NCBI GenBank assembly: GCA_964424455.1
Contig: CAYRJA010000030.1
Span: forward strand, 1 to 30,310
DNA length: 30,310 nt
Direction of reading: 5' to 3'
Origin: CAYRJA01 sp964424455
Lineage (GTDB): Bacteria; Bacteroidota; Bacteroidia; Chitinophagales; UBA10324
In this document: piece after piece, positions 7,419 to 14,689 of the stretch
Numbering within the stretch: the stretch's first letter is position 1
How the letters are laid out: each line of letters opens with the position of its first letter
Notes under the pieces: model-generated
The model's database searches: none
Told to the model about the DNA's origin: nothing
What the model saw: the letters and a program-made list of their open reading frames with translations, nothing else
Program-made: the position numbers and the translations under genes

Positions 7419-8036
7419 TTAGTTGAAAGACAGTTTTTCGAATTTGAACCCTTGTTCGCTGTAATGTTCCAGTACACGTGGCAAAGCATGTTGCATACGC
7501 GCCTGTGCTTTTATACTGTCGTGAAATACGATAATTGAACCCGGCTCGGTATGGCTCAGCACATTCTTCACCACTTTGTCTTTTGAAATGGAATGGTCGA
7601 AGTCGCCGCTCAGCACGTCCCACATAATAATCTTATACCGGTTGTTCATGATGCGGGTTTGCATCTGAGTAATGCGACCGTAGGGCGGGCGGAATAAATT
7701 CGTTTCTACCAGTTCGCCACACTTCAATGAATTTTTTACATAGGAAGAAGTAGGTGTCTGCCATCCGTTTACATGGTTGTAAGTATGGTTGCCAACAGCA
7801 TGTCCTTCTTTGCGGATGCGCTTTACAATATCAGGATGCTGCTCAATATTTTTCCCCACTAAAAAAAATGATGCTTTTGCTTCGTGCTTATTCAGTTCAT
7901 CCAACACCCATTCCGTAATGCCCGGAGTTGGACCGTCATCAAAAGTGAGGTATATCTTTTTTTCCTGAACCGGAAGACTCCAAACCTGATTAGGGAATAT
8001 TTTTTTGAGTAGTACTGGGGTTTTTACAAAATACAC
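7419..8036 (-). CDS. Polysaccharide deacetylase (NodB domain)
   Basis: A 205-residue carbohydrate esterase family 4 protein that would remove N- or O-acetyl groups from peptidoglycan, chitin oligomers or another polysaccharide. NodB motifs seen in order: TFDDGP (motif 1, with the catalytic base Asp and metal Asp), HTYNH (motif 2, metal histidines), FRPPYGR (motif 3), the MWDVLSGDFD region (motif 4) and IIVFHDS (motif 5). It is short, essentially only the catalytic domain, with about 25 residues before it (MYFVKTPVLLKKIFPN) that do not form a convincing signal peptide, so location is uncertain. It is monocistronic on the minus strand, diverging from gltX. Confidence 0.9.
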   Translation of the reverse strand: MYFVKTPVLLKKIFPNQVWSLPVQEKKIYLTFDDGPTPGITEWVLDELNKHEAKASFFLVGKNIEQHPDIVKRIRKEGHAVGNHTYNHVNGWQTPTSSYVKNSLKCGELVETNLFRPPYGRITQMQTRIMNNRYKIIMWDVLSGDFDHSISKDKVVKNVLSHTEPGSIIVFHDSIKAQARMQHALPRVLEHYSEQGFKFEKLSFN

Positions 8037-8158
8037 TGAAAATTGAATTTAGTTTTCGAGGACTGCCAATCAGACATACTGAAAGCTAAATTGGTTGCAT
8101 GGAGGGGAAACTAATTTTGCTTCTTTGTTTCTTCCAATGAAACCACCACCCATTTAAT

Positions 8159-8166
8159 TATTTTTG
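8159..8166 (+). promoter_or_regulatory. Promoter -7 box TATTTTTG (gltX)
   Basis: A perfect TAnnTTTG with its G 10 bases before ATG 8176. It overlaps a possible TTG start at 8164, which therefore cannot be the real start. Confidence 0.65.
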
Positions 8167-8175
8167 CCCGTCATT

Positions 8176-9735
8176 ATGGAAAGACCTATCAGAGTTCGTT
8201 ATGCGCCCAGTCCCACGGGACCTCAGCATCTCGGCGGTGTGCGCACTGCTCTTTACAATTATTTATTTGCACGGAAATACAAGGGCACTTTTATCATTCG
8301 TATTGAGGACACTGATCAGACACGCTTTGTGCCCGGCGCCGAAGATTACATGCTCGAATGTCTGCAATGGTGCAGCATTGACTACGACGAAGGACCTAAC
8401 AAGGGAGGCGCTTATGGTCCGTACCGCCAGAGCGAGCGCAAAAGTATGTACCGTCAGTATGCGGAACAATTAATTAGCAGCGGGTATGCTTATTACGCCT
8501 TTGATACGCCGGAAGAACTGGAGGCAATGCGCGAGCGGATGAAAGCGAGTGGAGTGGCTTCGCCTCAATATGGAGCAGCTACCCGTGAGTACATGAAGAA
8601 CTCATTAGTGTTGCCTGCAGATGAAGTGAAACAGCGGTTGGAAAACGGAGAGCCGTATGTCATTCGCATCAAGATGCCGCGCAAGGAAGAGATAAAGCTA
8701 AACGATATGATTCGCGGATGGGTGGTGTTTAACAGCGCACAGCTCGATGATAAAGTGTTGTTCAAATCAGATGGTATGCCGACTTATCATCTGGCGAATG
8801 TGGTGGATGATTACCTCATGAAAATTTCTCATGTGATTCGTGGTGAAGAGTGGCTACCCTCAGCGCCGCTGCATGTGATGTTGTATAAATATTTAGGATG
8901 GGAAGAAGTAATGCCGCAGTTTGCACATCTGCCGTTGATTCTTCGTCCTGATGGAAACGGAAAACTCAGCAAGCGCGACGGCGACCGGTTAGGGTTTCCG
9001 GTGTTCCCGCTGAACTGGACTGACCCCGCAACGAAAGAAAAAAGTACCGGCTTCCGCGAGCGCGGATTTTTCCCGGAGCCGTTTACCAATATGATTGCGC
9101 TGCTGGGCTGGCATCCCGGTCAGAGTATTAAGAAAGAAGTGTTCAACATGAAAGAACTGATAGAACTTTTTTCGGTGGAGCACATCGGTAAATCGGGGGC
9201 GCGGTTCGATTATGAAAAAGCAAAGTGGTTCAACAGCGAGTATATCAAGGCGATGGATAATACTGCATTGGCAGAATCTTTCAAAAAGGTATTAGCGGAA
9301 AAGGGTGTTACGCCGAACGAGAAATTTCTGCCGGCGATTTGTGAGCTGCTGAAACAGCGCTCCAACTTCCTTATTGACTTTTGGGAGAATGGAAATTATT
9401 TCTTCGAAGCGCCTAAGGAATATGAAGAAGCAGAAGTGAAAAAGAAATGGAATGAAGAGAACAAGAAAAGTTTTCTGTTACTGAAAGAAAAGCTGAATTC
9501 ATTTGATGATTTCTCCTTGACAGGATTAGATATGTTTATTCACGCCTTTGTAAAAGACAATAATCTGAAGAACGGAGATATTCTTCCTGTCCTTCGTATC
9601 ATGTTCACCGGAAAAAGCCGCGGACCCACCGTTCACGAAATTGCTTCGCTGATTGGAAAGGAAGAAACACTGAAGCGGATTGAAAAAGGGATTGAGGCGT
9701 TTGATAAAATGATGGTGAAGAATCCGACGATTTGA
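8176..9735 (+). CDS. gltX: Glutamyl-tRNA synthetase
   Basis: A 519-residue class I aminoacyl-tRNA synthetase that charges tRNA-Glu (or tRNA-Gln in organisms lacking GlnRS). The HIGH-type signature is PSPTGPQHLGGVRTALYNYL (HLGG at residues 18-21), followed by IRIEDTDQTR; the KMSKS-type signature is GKLSKRDGDR around residue 262. Length is usual for Bacteroidota GltX. The start is ATG 8176, because the -7 box at 8159-8166 overlaps any earlier candidate. The gene is richer in G+C than its downstream neighbours and contains no TGTWACA copy. Its last codons (from about 9640: IASLIGKEETLKRIEKGIEA, then FDKMMVK) recur, diverged, three times downstream (10297, 10872, 15631) between toxin-antitoxin-like modules. 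Confidence 0.96.
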   Translation: MERPIRVRYAPSPTGPQHLGGVRTALYNYLFARKYKGTFIIRIEDTDQTRFVPGAEDYMLECLQWCSIDYDEGPNKGGAYGPYRQSERKSMYRQYAEQLISSGYAYYAFDTPEELEAMRERMKASGVASPQYGAATREYMKNSLVLPADEVKQRLENGEPYVIRIKMPRKEEIKLNDMIRGWVVFNSAQLDDKVLFKSDGMPTYHLANVVDDYLMKISHVIRGEEWLPSAPLHVMLYKYLGWEEVMPQFAHLPLILRPDGNGKLSKRDGDRLGFPVFPLNWTDPATKEKSTGFRERGFFPEPFTNMIALLGWHPGQSIKKEVFNMKELIELFSVEHIGKSGARFDYEKAKWFNSEYIKAMDNTALAESFKKVLAEKGVTPNEKFLPAICELLKQRSNFLIDFWENGNYFFEAPKEYEEAEVKKKWNEENKKSFLLLKEKLNSFDDFSLTGLDMFIHAFVKDNNLKNGDILPVLRIMFTGKSRGPTVHEIASLIGKEETLKRIEKGIEAFDKMMVKNPTI

Positions 9736-9780
9736 CAATGCAATTTCTTTTGATTATAACTATTAAAAATTGAAGAATTT

Positions 9781-10033
9781 ATGTCCGTTAATATTCACCC
9801 ACATGCAGAAGAGCGTGCTGCGGAAAGAGGCGCTTCAAAAGAAGAAGTCATTCAGACAATTTTATCCCGGTGAAACATTTCCCGCCAAGCATGGAAGGAC
9901 GGGTTTCAGAAGAAACTTTAACTTTGCGGAAGAATGGAACGGAAGATACTTTTAGTTTAAACAAATAGAAGTATTTGCCGTTAAGGAAGATAACAACTGG
10001 CTCGTCATTACAGTAATAGTAAAATACTTTTGA
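9781..10033 (+). pseudogene. Broken DUF4258-family gene
   Basis: The gene begins MSVNIHPHAEERAAERGASK and should run through a DUF4258 core (a small RelE-like fold often paired with DUF2283). After the codons for QTILS, an extra C in the run at 9866-9868 shifts the frame to a quick stop. The correct continuation, GETFPAKHGRTGFRRNF then AEEWNGRYF, is found one frame over, then meets an in-frame TAG at 9953-9955, beyond which the family C-terminus (KQIEVFAVKEDNNWLVITVI, then VKYF) continues to TGA 10031-10033. Two independent lesions therefore inactivate it. The last codons abut the DUF2283 start, as in intact pairs. The family is judged from memory of its pattern; the lesions are read directly. 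Confidence 0.75.
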
Positions 10034-10035
10034 CT

Positions 10036-10275
10036 ATGAAAATCAAGTTCGACCCTAAGTACAATATTGCCTACATTTCCTTTAAGGAAAAAACAGAGAA
10101 GGTAAACGCCATTAAACTCAGTGATGATATTACCGTGGATATTTCTGCCGATGGCACTTTGTATGGAATTGAATTGCTCAACGCGCAGGAACAGTTGCCA
10201 GATGGGAACTGGAAGAACTTAACACTTATTAACGAAAATACCGGCTCGCAAAAAACAGTTGAGCTTCCAACTTAG
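10036..10275 (+). CDS. DUF2283 family protein
   Basis: A DUF2283 protein of 79 residues from ATG 10036 (a TTG two codons earlier is possible but overlaps the preceding stop). It shows the family pattern: FDPKYNIAYISF, then DDITVDISADGTLYGIELLNAQEQL. DUF2283 genes are commonly adjacent to DUF4258 genes and are predicted antitoxin-like partners; that role is unproven. Here the partner is a pseudogene, so this would be an orphan. It starts 2 bases after the DUF4258 stop and is followed within 22 bases by the first copy of the gltX 3' tail. Confidence 0.8.
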   Translation: MKIKFDPKYNIAYISFKEKTEKVNAIKLSDDITVDISADGTLYGIELLNAQEQLPDGNWKNLTLINENTGSQKTVELPT

Positions 10276-10296
10276 TTTTTTGGGGTTACAATATTT

Positions 10297-10384
10297 AATT
10301 GCTTCGCTGATTGGAAAAGAAGAAGTGTTGAGCCGAATAGAAAAGGGTATTGGGGCGTTTGATAAGATGATGGTGAGTGCGTAA
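10297..10384 (+). repeat. gltX 3'-tail copy A
   Basis: A diverged direct copy of the last part of gltX (native about 9640-9735). In the gltX frame it reads IASLIGKEEVLSRIEKGIGA then FDKMMVSA and a stop, against native IASLIGKEETLKRIEKGIEA then FDKMMVK. Over the last 54 shared bases I count about 12 differences. It lies between the DUF4258/DUF2283 module and hicBA. Confidence 0.85.
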
Positions 10385-10444
10385 AAAAATATTGATAGTT
10401 CATTGGTGATAAATAAAAAGTAGATTTGTAAAAACTTTTGCCCA

Positions 10445-10669
10445 ATGTCATTTAAAGTAAGTGTAGTAATAGAAAAAGATAAGTATGGATATTATGCTTC
10501 CTGCCCTGAGTTGGAGGGCTGCCAATCGCAGGGGGAAACGGTAGAGGAGGTAATGGCGAATATTAAAGAAGCGGTAGAACTATACCTTGAAACATTGCCG
10601 GCAAAAGAACGGCGCATGTATTTAAGCCGTGAAATCTTAACCACCTCATTAGAAGTAAAAGTTGCCTAA
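10445..10669 (+). CDS. hicB: HicB-type antitoxin (second copy)
   Basis: A 74-residue short-form HicB antitoxin: FKVSVVIEKDKYGYYASCPE then LEGCQSQGETVEEVMANIKEAVELYLETL, the standard HicB fold and motif. It differs widely from the HicB at 7.1-7.3 kb, so it is an independent acquisition rather than a duplication. The weak -7-like AACTTTTG at 10433-10440 ends 5 bases before the ATG, again implying a leaderless message. It overlaps hicA by 8 bases. The module sits between gltX tail copies A and B. Confidence 0.9.
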   Translation: MSFKVSVVIEKDKYGYYASCPELEGCQSQGETVEEVMANIKEAVELYLETLPAKERRMYLSREILTTSLEVKVA

Positions 10670-10856
10670 GCTCAACCGATTAACAGCTAAAGAAGCGGAA
10701 GCCATCCTGCTCTCCAATGGTTTTGCTTTGATTAGAAGCAAAGGCAGTCACAAGATTTATAAAAAAGAAAACAGAAGAGTAGTTTTGCCTTTTCATGCTG
10801 GGAAAACTCTTCATCCGAAAATAATCAGACAAGTGATGAATGCAATTAATGGTTAA
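10662..10856 (+). CDS. hicA: HicA-type mRNA interferase toxin (second copy)
   Basis: A 64-residue HicA toxin starting at TTG 10662, inside the end of hicB (no ATG is available). Catalytic His30 lies in RSKGSHKIYKK, with KLNRLTAKEAEAILLSNGFAL upstream and the conserved FHAGKTLHPKIIRQVM at the C-terminus. The TTG start plus overlap should keep toxin translation low and coupled to HicB. It appears intact. Gene order is hicB-hicA as in the first pair. Confidence 0.88.
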   Translation: MPKLNRLTAKEAEAILLSNGFALIRSKGSHKIYKKENRRVVLPFHAGKTLHPKIIRQVMNAING

Positions 10857-10871
10857 GTTGTCTGTTACAAT

Positions 10872-10919
10872 GAAGAAACACTGAACCGGATAGAAAAGGG
10901 AATTGGGGAGTTTGATAAG
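10872..10919 (+). repeat. gltX 3'-tail copy B (truncated)
   Basis: A second diverged fragment of the gltX end, in frame EETLNRIEKGIGEFDK, cut at both ends: the upstream IASLIG part is absent and the MMV end is replaced by the next module at 10920. It starts 15 bases after hicA. A TGTTACA lies immediately before it (10863-10869). Confidence 0.8.
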
Positions 10920-11091
10920 CGAAAATCTTGAAGTAAAAACTGCAAATAATATAGTGGCTGATTTAGCAAGCAATGTGAATTATGGTGAGAGAGCAAGAAA
11001 AAAAATTAAAAATATTTGTAAATATCTGAAATTGAAACCAGATGCATTTGGATTAGGAATTAATTTTAATGAAATAATTAATAAACTATGA
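10920..11091 (+). pseudogene. Truncated ORF fused to gltX tail B
   Basis: An open frame (SENLEVKTANNIVADLASNV, then NYGERARKKIKNICKYLKLK, and so on to TGA at 11089-11091) with no ATG start; a TTG inside tail B (10903 or 10914) is the only possible initiation codon. It looks like the C-terminal part of a gene whose N-terminus was lost at the junction with tail copy B. AT-rich and basic. Family not recognised. Its stop overlaps the next small ORF's ATG (ATGA), as in a translationally coupled operon. Confidence 0.45.
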
Positions 11092-11147
11092 AACCAGAAT
11101 TACTCCAAACCATTGCTACAAGCGAGAGAAAATCATCCTCAAAATAA
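11088..11147 (+). pseudogene. 19-codon ORF, possible gene-start remnant
   Basis: A tiny ORF, MKPELLQTIATSERKSSSK. The segment LQTIATSE matches LQTIANSE in the 402-residue protein at 12378, and 18 of 20 bases agree (11106-11125 against 12457-12476). It is probably the remnant start of a related gene truncated when the next module arrived. It is too short to be asserted as functional. Confidence 0.35.
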
Positions 11148-11155
11148 ATTGGAAC

Positions 11156-11434
11156 ATGGCACAGGGAATAATAAATACAGGTAATTACAGAATCTATAGA
11201 GATAAAACAGGTATTCCAAAATCTTTTAAAGTTTTGAAGGAAGGCGACAAAGACTTAATTACCCAATATTGGGAAACAATGGAAAAAGACACAGAATTTA
11301 ATTATTACTGTGAGGAGGAAATTAAATATAGAGGAAGTCTATTTGATGAAAATAAGAAACCTATAGATTCAGCACCGTCTTGGAGAAAAATAAGTTTGCC
11401 GCTGAATAAAAAAAAGGAAGAAGAGGATAAATGA
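11156..11434 (+). CDS. Hypothetical 92-residue protein
   Basis: A 92-residue charged protein of no family I recognise. Visible features: GNYRIYRDKTGIPKSFKVLK near the N-terminus, a Cys in NYYCEEE, and a highly charged tail (KKKEEEDK). No signal peptide or membrane helix. It ends 18 bases before the DUF6602 gene on the same strand, in equally AT-rich DNA, so the two probably form an operon. A small accessory or inhibitor role for the nuclease-like neighbour is conceivable but not shown. Confidence 0.6.
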   Translation: MAQGIINTGNYRIYRDKTGIPKSFKVLKEGDKDLITQYWETMEKDTEFNYYCEEEIKYRGSLFDENKKPIDSAPSWRKISLPLNKKKEEEDK

Positions 11435-11452
11435 AAATATAATTCAACTGTT

Positions 11453-12325
11453 ATGGCTTATAAAAAACTCACAGAAAATATTCATAAGAGATTTACTGCT
11501 GAATTAAATGAGATTGAAGCGATTTATAATTTTGACTATGGAGGTGAATTTGAAGTTGCTATTTGCGAACTTTTAGAAGATTTTTTGCCAAAAAAATATG
11601 GTGTATGTCGGGGATTTGCAATAAACAAAGAAGGTAAAACTGGAGGAGATGATATTTTTATGTACGACAAAGAACGATTTCTGCCTTTAAGATTTTTAAG
11701 AGGAAAATATAGTCGGAAGCAATCTATACCAATTGAAGCATGCTATGCATACATCGAGGCAAAACATACAATTGATTTAGAGGGAACAGAAAATCAAAGT
11801 TTAAAGAAAGCACTCTCACAAGTATTAAAAGTAAAAGAGATTGTTGAGGGAAGAGAAAAAGTAACACTCGGGTCAATTGATCCTTATATGAAGTTTCAAA
11901 CTTCAAAGATTGTTCGTAAAAAATGGCCCAATCACCGGAATCCCTTTTATACTGCTATTATAGCCCGGAATGTCAAAATTGGTTCAAATAAAAAACCAAC
12001 TCACGATGAAATAATAAAAGCATGTAGAGAGATAAACATCAGTTCACATAGACCTGATTTACTTGTTATTGGTCCTGATATTGTCTATTTACCTGTTTAT
12101 AAAGAAAATAATTCAATCACTTTTGAATCACCTTTTTTTATACTAGGCAATTCTAAATATGCAGTTGGTGTATTTCCTGAAAAAAGTTTTACTCTCGGGT
12201 TTTTAACAATGCTCTATGCAATTGATACAATAAAACTCGGCAAAATGCCATACTATGAAATGATAGGAAAATTTGTATTAACCGCCAGAGCCAATGCAAT
12301 GAACCAATCCCAAAAACTACAATAG
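11453..12325 (+). CDS. DUF6602-like PD-(D/E)XK-type protein
   Basis: A 290-residue protein resembling DUF6602 proteins: the segment LLEDFLPKKYGVCRGFAINK then GGDDIFMYD, and SIPIEACYAYIEAKHTIDLE, follows the family layout. Asp66/Asp67, Glu102 and Lys104 (EAK) are positioned as in a PD-(D/E)XK nuclease active site, with Glu95 as a further acidic residue. No signal or transmembrane segment. Such proteins are often seen in accessory and defence-rich regions, but their substrate is not established to my knowledge. It sits between the 92-residue protein and the membrane-anchored 402-residue protein, all on the plus strand in low-GC DNA. Nuclease activity is inference. Confidence 0.65.
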   Translation: MAYKKLTENIHKRFTAELNEIEAIYNFDYGGEFEVAICELLEDFLPKKYGVCRGFAINKEGKTGGDDIFMYDKERFLPLRFLRGKYSRKQSIPIEACYAYIEAKHTIDLEGTENQSLKKALSQVLKVKEIVEGREKVTLGSIDPYMKFQTSKIVRKKWPNHRNPFYTAIIARNVKIGSNKKPTHDEIIKACREINISSHRPDLLVIGPDIVYLPVYKENNSITFESPFFILGNSKYAVGVFPEKSFTLGFLTMLYAIDTIKLGKMPYYEMIGKFVLTARANAMNQSQKLQ

Positions 12326-12377
12326 AAAAGATTATCCTTACTTTTAACTTAAATTTTCTGAACCTCAAAATCCAACC

Positions 12378-13586
12378 ATGCAAGATAAACTTCTCAACAC
12401 CATTCAGCAATTTGCTGCAAAAGGACACATTGAAAAATGGGAGAAAGAAATATTGCAAACCATTGCTAATAGCGAAGGCGTAAATAAAACAATTCTTGAT
12501 TCGCTTATTGAAAATGAATTAAGAAAAGTAAATGAAGGGAATACTGTTACAAAAAAACAAATTAGCGCACCAAAGTTTAGCAAGAAAATAATTTCAGCAG
12601 TTGTAATTTCAGCAATTGCAATTGCTGTTATTTATTTTGGATATGGTTATTATTATAAACCAAAAATCAATTCATCAATTCAAGGTATAATTTCTAATTC
12701 AGATACAAATACAAAAAAAGAGATATCTTCTGAAATTTCTAATTTGAAATCCGAACATAAAGTTGAAACTGAAATTAAAATTGGCGATTGTATTCTTAAA
12801 ATAAACAATGTTGAATTTGGAAAAATATATGAAGAATATTGTAAGCCGAAGGATGAGAAAAAAAATGTGGCGATTGAAGTTATATTAACGAATAATGGGA
12901 AAAAGGAAATAGATTATAATGTAACAGAATTTACTTTAACTGATGAAAATAATTATAACTATCGTTATTATTCAGCGTTCTGTCAAAAAGATCCTTTCTT
13001 GAGTTATGGCACTCTTCAATCTGGACATAAAACAAGAGGATGGATTACTTTTGAAGTCGATAAATCTTCAAAAAAGCTTGAATTATTATTTATACCTGAT
13101 TTTGCTGAACAGAGCTATTCTATTATCATTCCAGAAATAAGCGTTCCACAAAATGAATCAGACTTACAAACCAATAAGAATACGAGTGTAAAAGAAAGCA
13201 CAAATAAAAATGATCAAAAAAATTATTCCATTGATAATAAAATTTCATCAATCGAAAAAAAAGGGTATTCCTTTTTATTGAGCAGATTAAAAAATCCTAG
13301 TTCAGCTAAATTAATTGCAATAGGTCAGAGTGAAAAAGCAAAAAATGCAATTGAGAAAAGTGGATTTTATCTTAAAAGTTGTCATTCGGTAGTTCTTTAT
13401 CAAATAGATGCGACAAATAGTTATGGAGGAACAATGAGAGAAATGTATTATGTCTTTTTTAAGAATGGAACTCCTTGCTTTTTAAAAACGCCTGAGGATA
13501 TTAGCAATTACAGTTGGACGAATCTATCTCAAAAACAAGGAATGATTGAATTCGATTTATCTATAAACGGATGTGGCTGTGATTAG
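12378..13586 (+). CDS. Membrane-anchored protein with DUF4352-like domain
   Basis: A 402-residue protein with a helical cytoplasmic N-terminal region (1-69), one transmembrane helix at about 70-92 (IISAVVISAIAIAVIYFGYG), a low-complexity stalk (about 95-130) and a beta-rich domain at about 131-250. That domain (KIGDCILKINNVEFG, then NVAIEVILTNNGKKEIDYNV, then LQSGHKTRGWITFEV) looks like the Ig-like DUF4352/telomeric-repeat-binding fold typical of extracytoplasmic lipoproteins. A second C-terminal domain (about 285-402) starts near LLSRLKNPSSAKLIAIGQ and ends in CGCD; not recognised. It could sense or bind something outside the membrane and signal through the N-terminal part. It follows the DUF6602 gene by 52 bases in the same low-GC block. 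Function unknown. Confidence 0.65.
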   Translation: MQDKLLNTIQQFAAKGHIEKWEKEILQTIANSEGVNKTILDSLIENELRKVNEGNTVTKKQISAPKFSKKIISAVVISAIAIAVIYFGYGYYYKPKINSSIQGIISNSDTNTKKEISSEISNLKSEHKVETEIKIGDCILKINNVEFGKIYEEYCKPKDEKKNVAIEVILTNNGKKEIDYNVTEFTLTDENNYNYRYYSAFCQKDPFLSYGTLQSGHKTRGWITFEVDKSSKKLELLFIPDFAEQSYSIIIPEISVPQNESDLQTNKNTSVKESTNKNDQKNYSIDNKISSIEKKGYSFLLSRLKNPSSAKLIAIGQSEKAKNAIEKSGFYLKSCHSVVLYQIDATNSYGGTMREMYYVFFKNGTPCFLKTPEDISNYSWTNLSQKQGMIEFDLSINGCGCD

Positions 13587-13611
13587 TTTTTTACTCCCAG
13601 ATTATCAGCAT

Positions 13612-13737
13612 ATGAAGAAGAAATCAAAAAAGAAAAAGCAGGATATTGCAAAAGTATATCCAGAATTGCAGGGGGTGGATATTCGCATTAATCCGTTTGG
13701 TGAAATGTCTATTCTTCACCTGCCTATTTTTTCGTAA
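13612..13737 (+). pseudogene. Lysine-rich gene head, copy 1 (41 codons)
   Basis: A 41-residue ORF starting MKKKSKKKKQDIAKVYPELQ and continuing GVDIRINPFGEMS before turning into apparently unrelated residues (ILHLPIFS). The start resembles a short lysine-rich Bacteroidota hypothetical protein whose normal continuation after FGE is absent. This is the longest of three partial copies (others at 14316 and 14973), each followed by a different toxin-antitoxin-like module. It could still be translated. Confidence 0.6.
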
Positions 13738-13753
13738 ACTTGTAAAAAGAAAT

Positions 13754-13981
13754 ATGAGACAGGAAGCAATTAAATTAGAACTAATAGAGTGGCTTTCAAC
13801 GCTGGAAGATTCTGAAACAATCAACTATTTAAAAGTGGTGAAAGAGTCAAACAAGTCCGGCAAAGATTGGTGGCACGATTTGACTGATGCACAAAAAAAA
13901 GGAATTGAACGTGGACTAAAAGATATTGATGCGGGAAGAGTAGTATCGCATGAGCGCGTGAAGAGCAAATATGGTCTCTGA
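13754..13981 (+). CDS. Antitoxin of a RelE/ParE-type module
   Basis: A 75-residue protein preceding a ParE/RelE toxin, in the usual antitoxin position. Its N-terminal half (EAIKLELIEWLSTLEDSETI then NYLKVVKES) is a helical dimerisation-like region found in several Bacteroidota antitoxins, and its C-terminal part (WWHDLTDAQKKGIERGLKDI then DAGRVVSHERVKSKYGL) matches the toxin-binding tail of that group. It overlaps the toxin start by 11 bases. It begins just after the lysine-rich head copy 1. The reading frame is intact. Confidence 0.85.
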   Translation: MRQEAIKLELIEWLSTLEDSETINYLKVVKESNKSGKDWWHDLTDAQKKGIERGLKDIDAGRVVSHERVKSKYGL

Positions 13982-14270
13982 GTATAAAATACTCTGGACA
14001 AACGAAGCGGTAAATAACCTGGAAGAAATTCTGGAGTATCTCAAAAAACGCTGGACACAAAGAGAAATTGATAGCTTCAAAAAGAGATTGTCAAGACAAA
14101 TTAACATCATTCAACAAAGGCCGAGATTATTTCCCAAGTCTGAAGTAAATCCCCGTTTGCGAAGGGCGGTTCTTAGTAGCCAGACAACCATATTTTACGA
14201 GGTGAAAAAACAAAATATTTATCTCGCTTATTTATTCAATAACAAAAAAGATATTCGGAGAATAAAATAG
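13971..14270 (+). CDS. RelE/ParE-family toxin
   Basis: A 99-residue toxin of the RelE/ParE superfamily: YKILWTNEAVNNLEEILEYL, then QINIIQQRPRLFPKSEVNPR, then LRRAVLSSQTTIFYEVKKQN and a C-terminal FNNKKDIRRIK. The pattern of the two N-terminal helices followed by a beta sheet is that of ParE-like proteins; whether it poisons gyrase or cleaves mRNA cannot be told. It is intact and overlaps its antitoxin, so the pair is probably functional. Confidence 0.88.
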   Translation: MVSEYKILWTNEAVNNLEEILEYLKKRWTQREIDSFKKRLSRQINIIQQRPRLFPKSEVNPRLRRAVLSSQTTIFYEVKKQNIYLAYLFNNKKDIRRIK

Positions 14271-14315
14271 ATTTCTTCATTATTATTCTGCTCAATAAAT
14301 ATCTTTACTTCCTGA

Positions 14316-14390
14316 ATGAAGAAGAAGTCAAAAAAGAAAAAGCAGGACATTGCAAAGGTGAATCCTGAGTTACATTTTATATTTTTGTAA
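14316..14390 (+). pseudogene. Lysine-rich gene head, copy 2 (24 codons)
   Basis: MKKKSKKKKQDIAKVNPEL followed by HFIFL and a stop. The shared part ends at about 14372, where the promoter-bearing DNA of the next module (DUF2442/DUF4160) begins. It differs from copy 1 in several bases, mostly at third codon positions, so it is not a recent duplicate. Confidence 0.6.
14380..14387 (+). promoter_or_regulatory. Promoter -7 box TATTTTTG (DUF2442 module)
   Basis: A perfect TAnnTTTG whose G lies 15 bases before ATG 14402. It falls within the end of head copy 2 and suggests that the module carries its own promoter. Confidence 0.55.
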
Positions 14391-14401
14391 AAAACGAAAT
14401 C

Positions 14402-14689
14402 ATGTTTCCAAAACTAACAGAAGTAAAGCCGTTACCTGACTTTGTTTTATCGCTGAAATTCAGTGACGGGACAGACGGAAATATTTCTTTGAAGGCGCTG
14501 AGCAATACGGAAGTATTTTCTGCCTGGAAAAAGGCGATTGATTTTAACAAAGTATTTATTCCGCGGGAGAATGTAATCGCATGGAACGATGAAATGGAAG
14601 TGGATGCCGATAGTCTATATCTCGAATTACGGGGAATCACTTATGATCAACTGAAACAGGAAATAAGCCGCTATGCCGCAACTAAGTAG
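14402..14689 (+). CDS. DUF2442 family protein
   Basis: A 95-residue DUF2442 protein: LTEVKPLPDFVLSLKFSDGT (the family's hallmark start), then an SLKALSNTEVFSAW segment, then IAWNDEMEVDADSLYLE. DUF2442 proteins are predicted partners of DUF4160 proteins in toxin-antitoxin-like pairs. The DUF4160 gene overlaps its end by 17 bases, consistent with translational coupling. The frame is intact. Role is inferred from gene pairing only. Confidence 0.88.
   Translation: MFPKLTEVKPLPDFVLSLKFSDGTDGNISLKALSNTEVFSAWKKAIDFNKVFIPRENVIAWNDEMEVDADSLYLELRGITYDQLKQEISRYAATK

Noticed and set aside
8164..8175. TTG 8164 as gltX start
   Set aside because: It overlaps the -7 box TATTTTTG at 8159-8166, so it would not be transcribed; ATG 8176 gives the normal synthetase N-terminus.
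9770..9955. A free-standing 61-codon gene
   Set aside because: Its second half is the shifted frame of the broken DUF4258 gene, and its first half is not the family's N-terminus, which lies in the frame starting at 9781.
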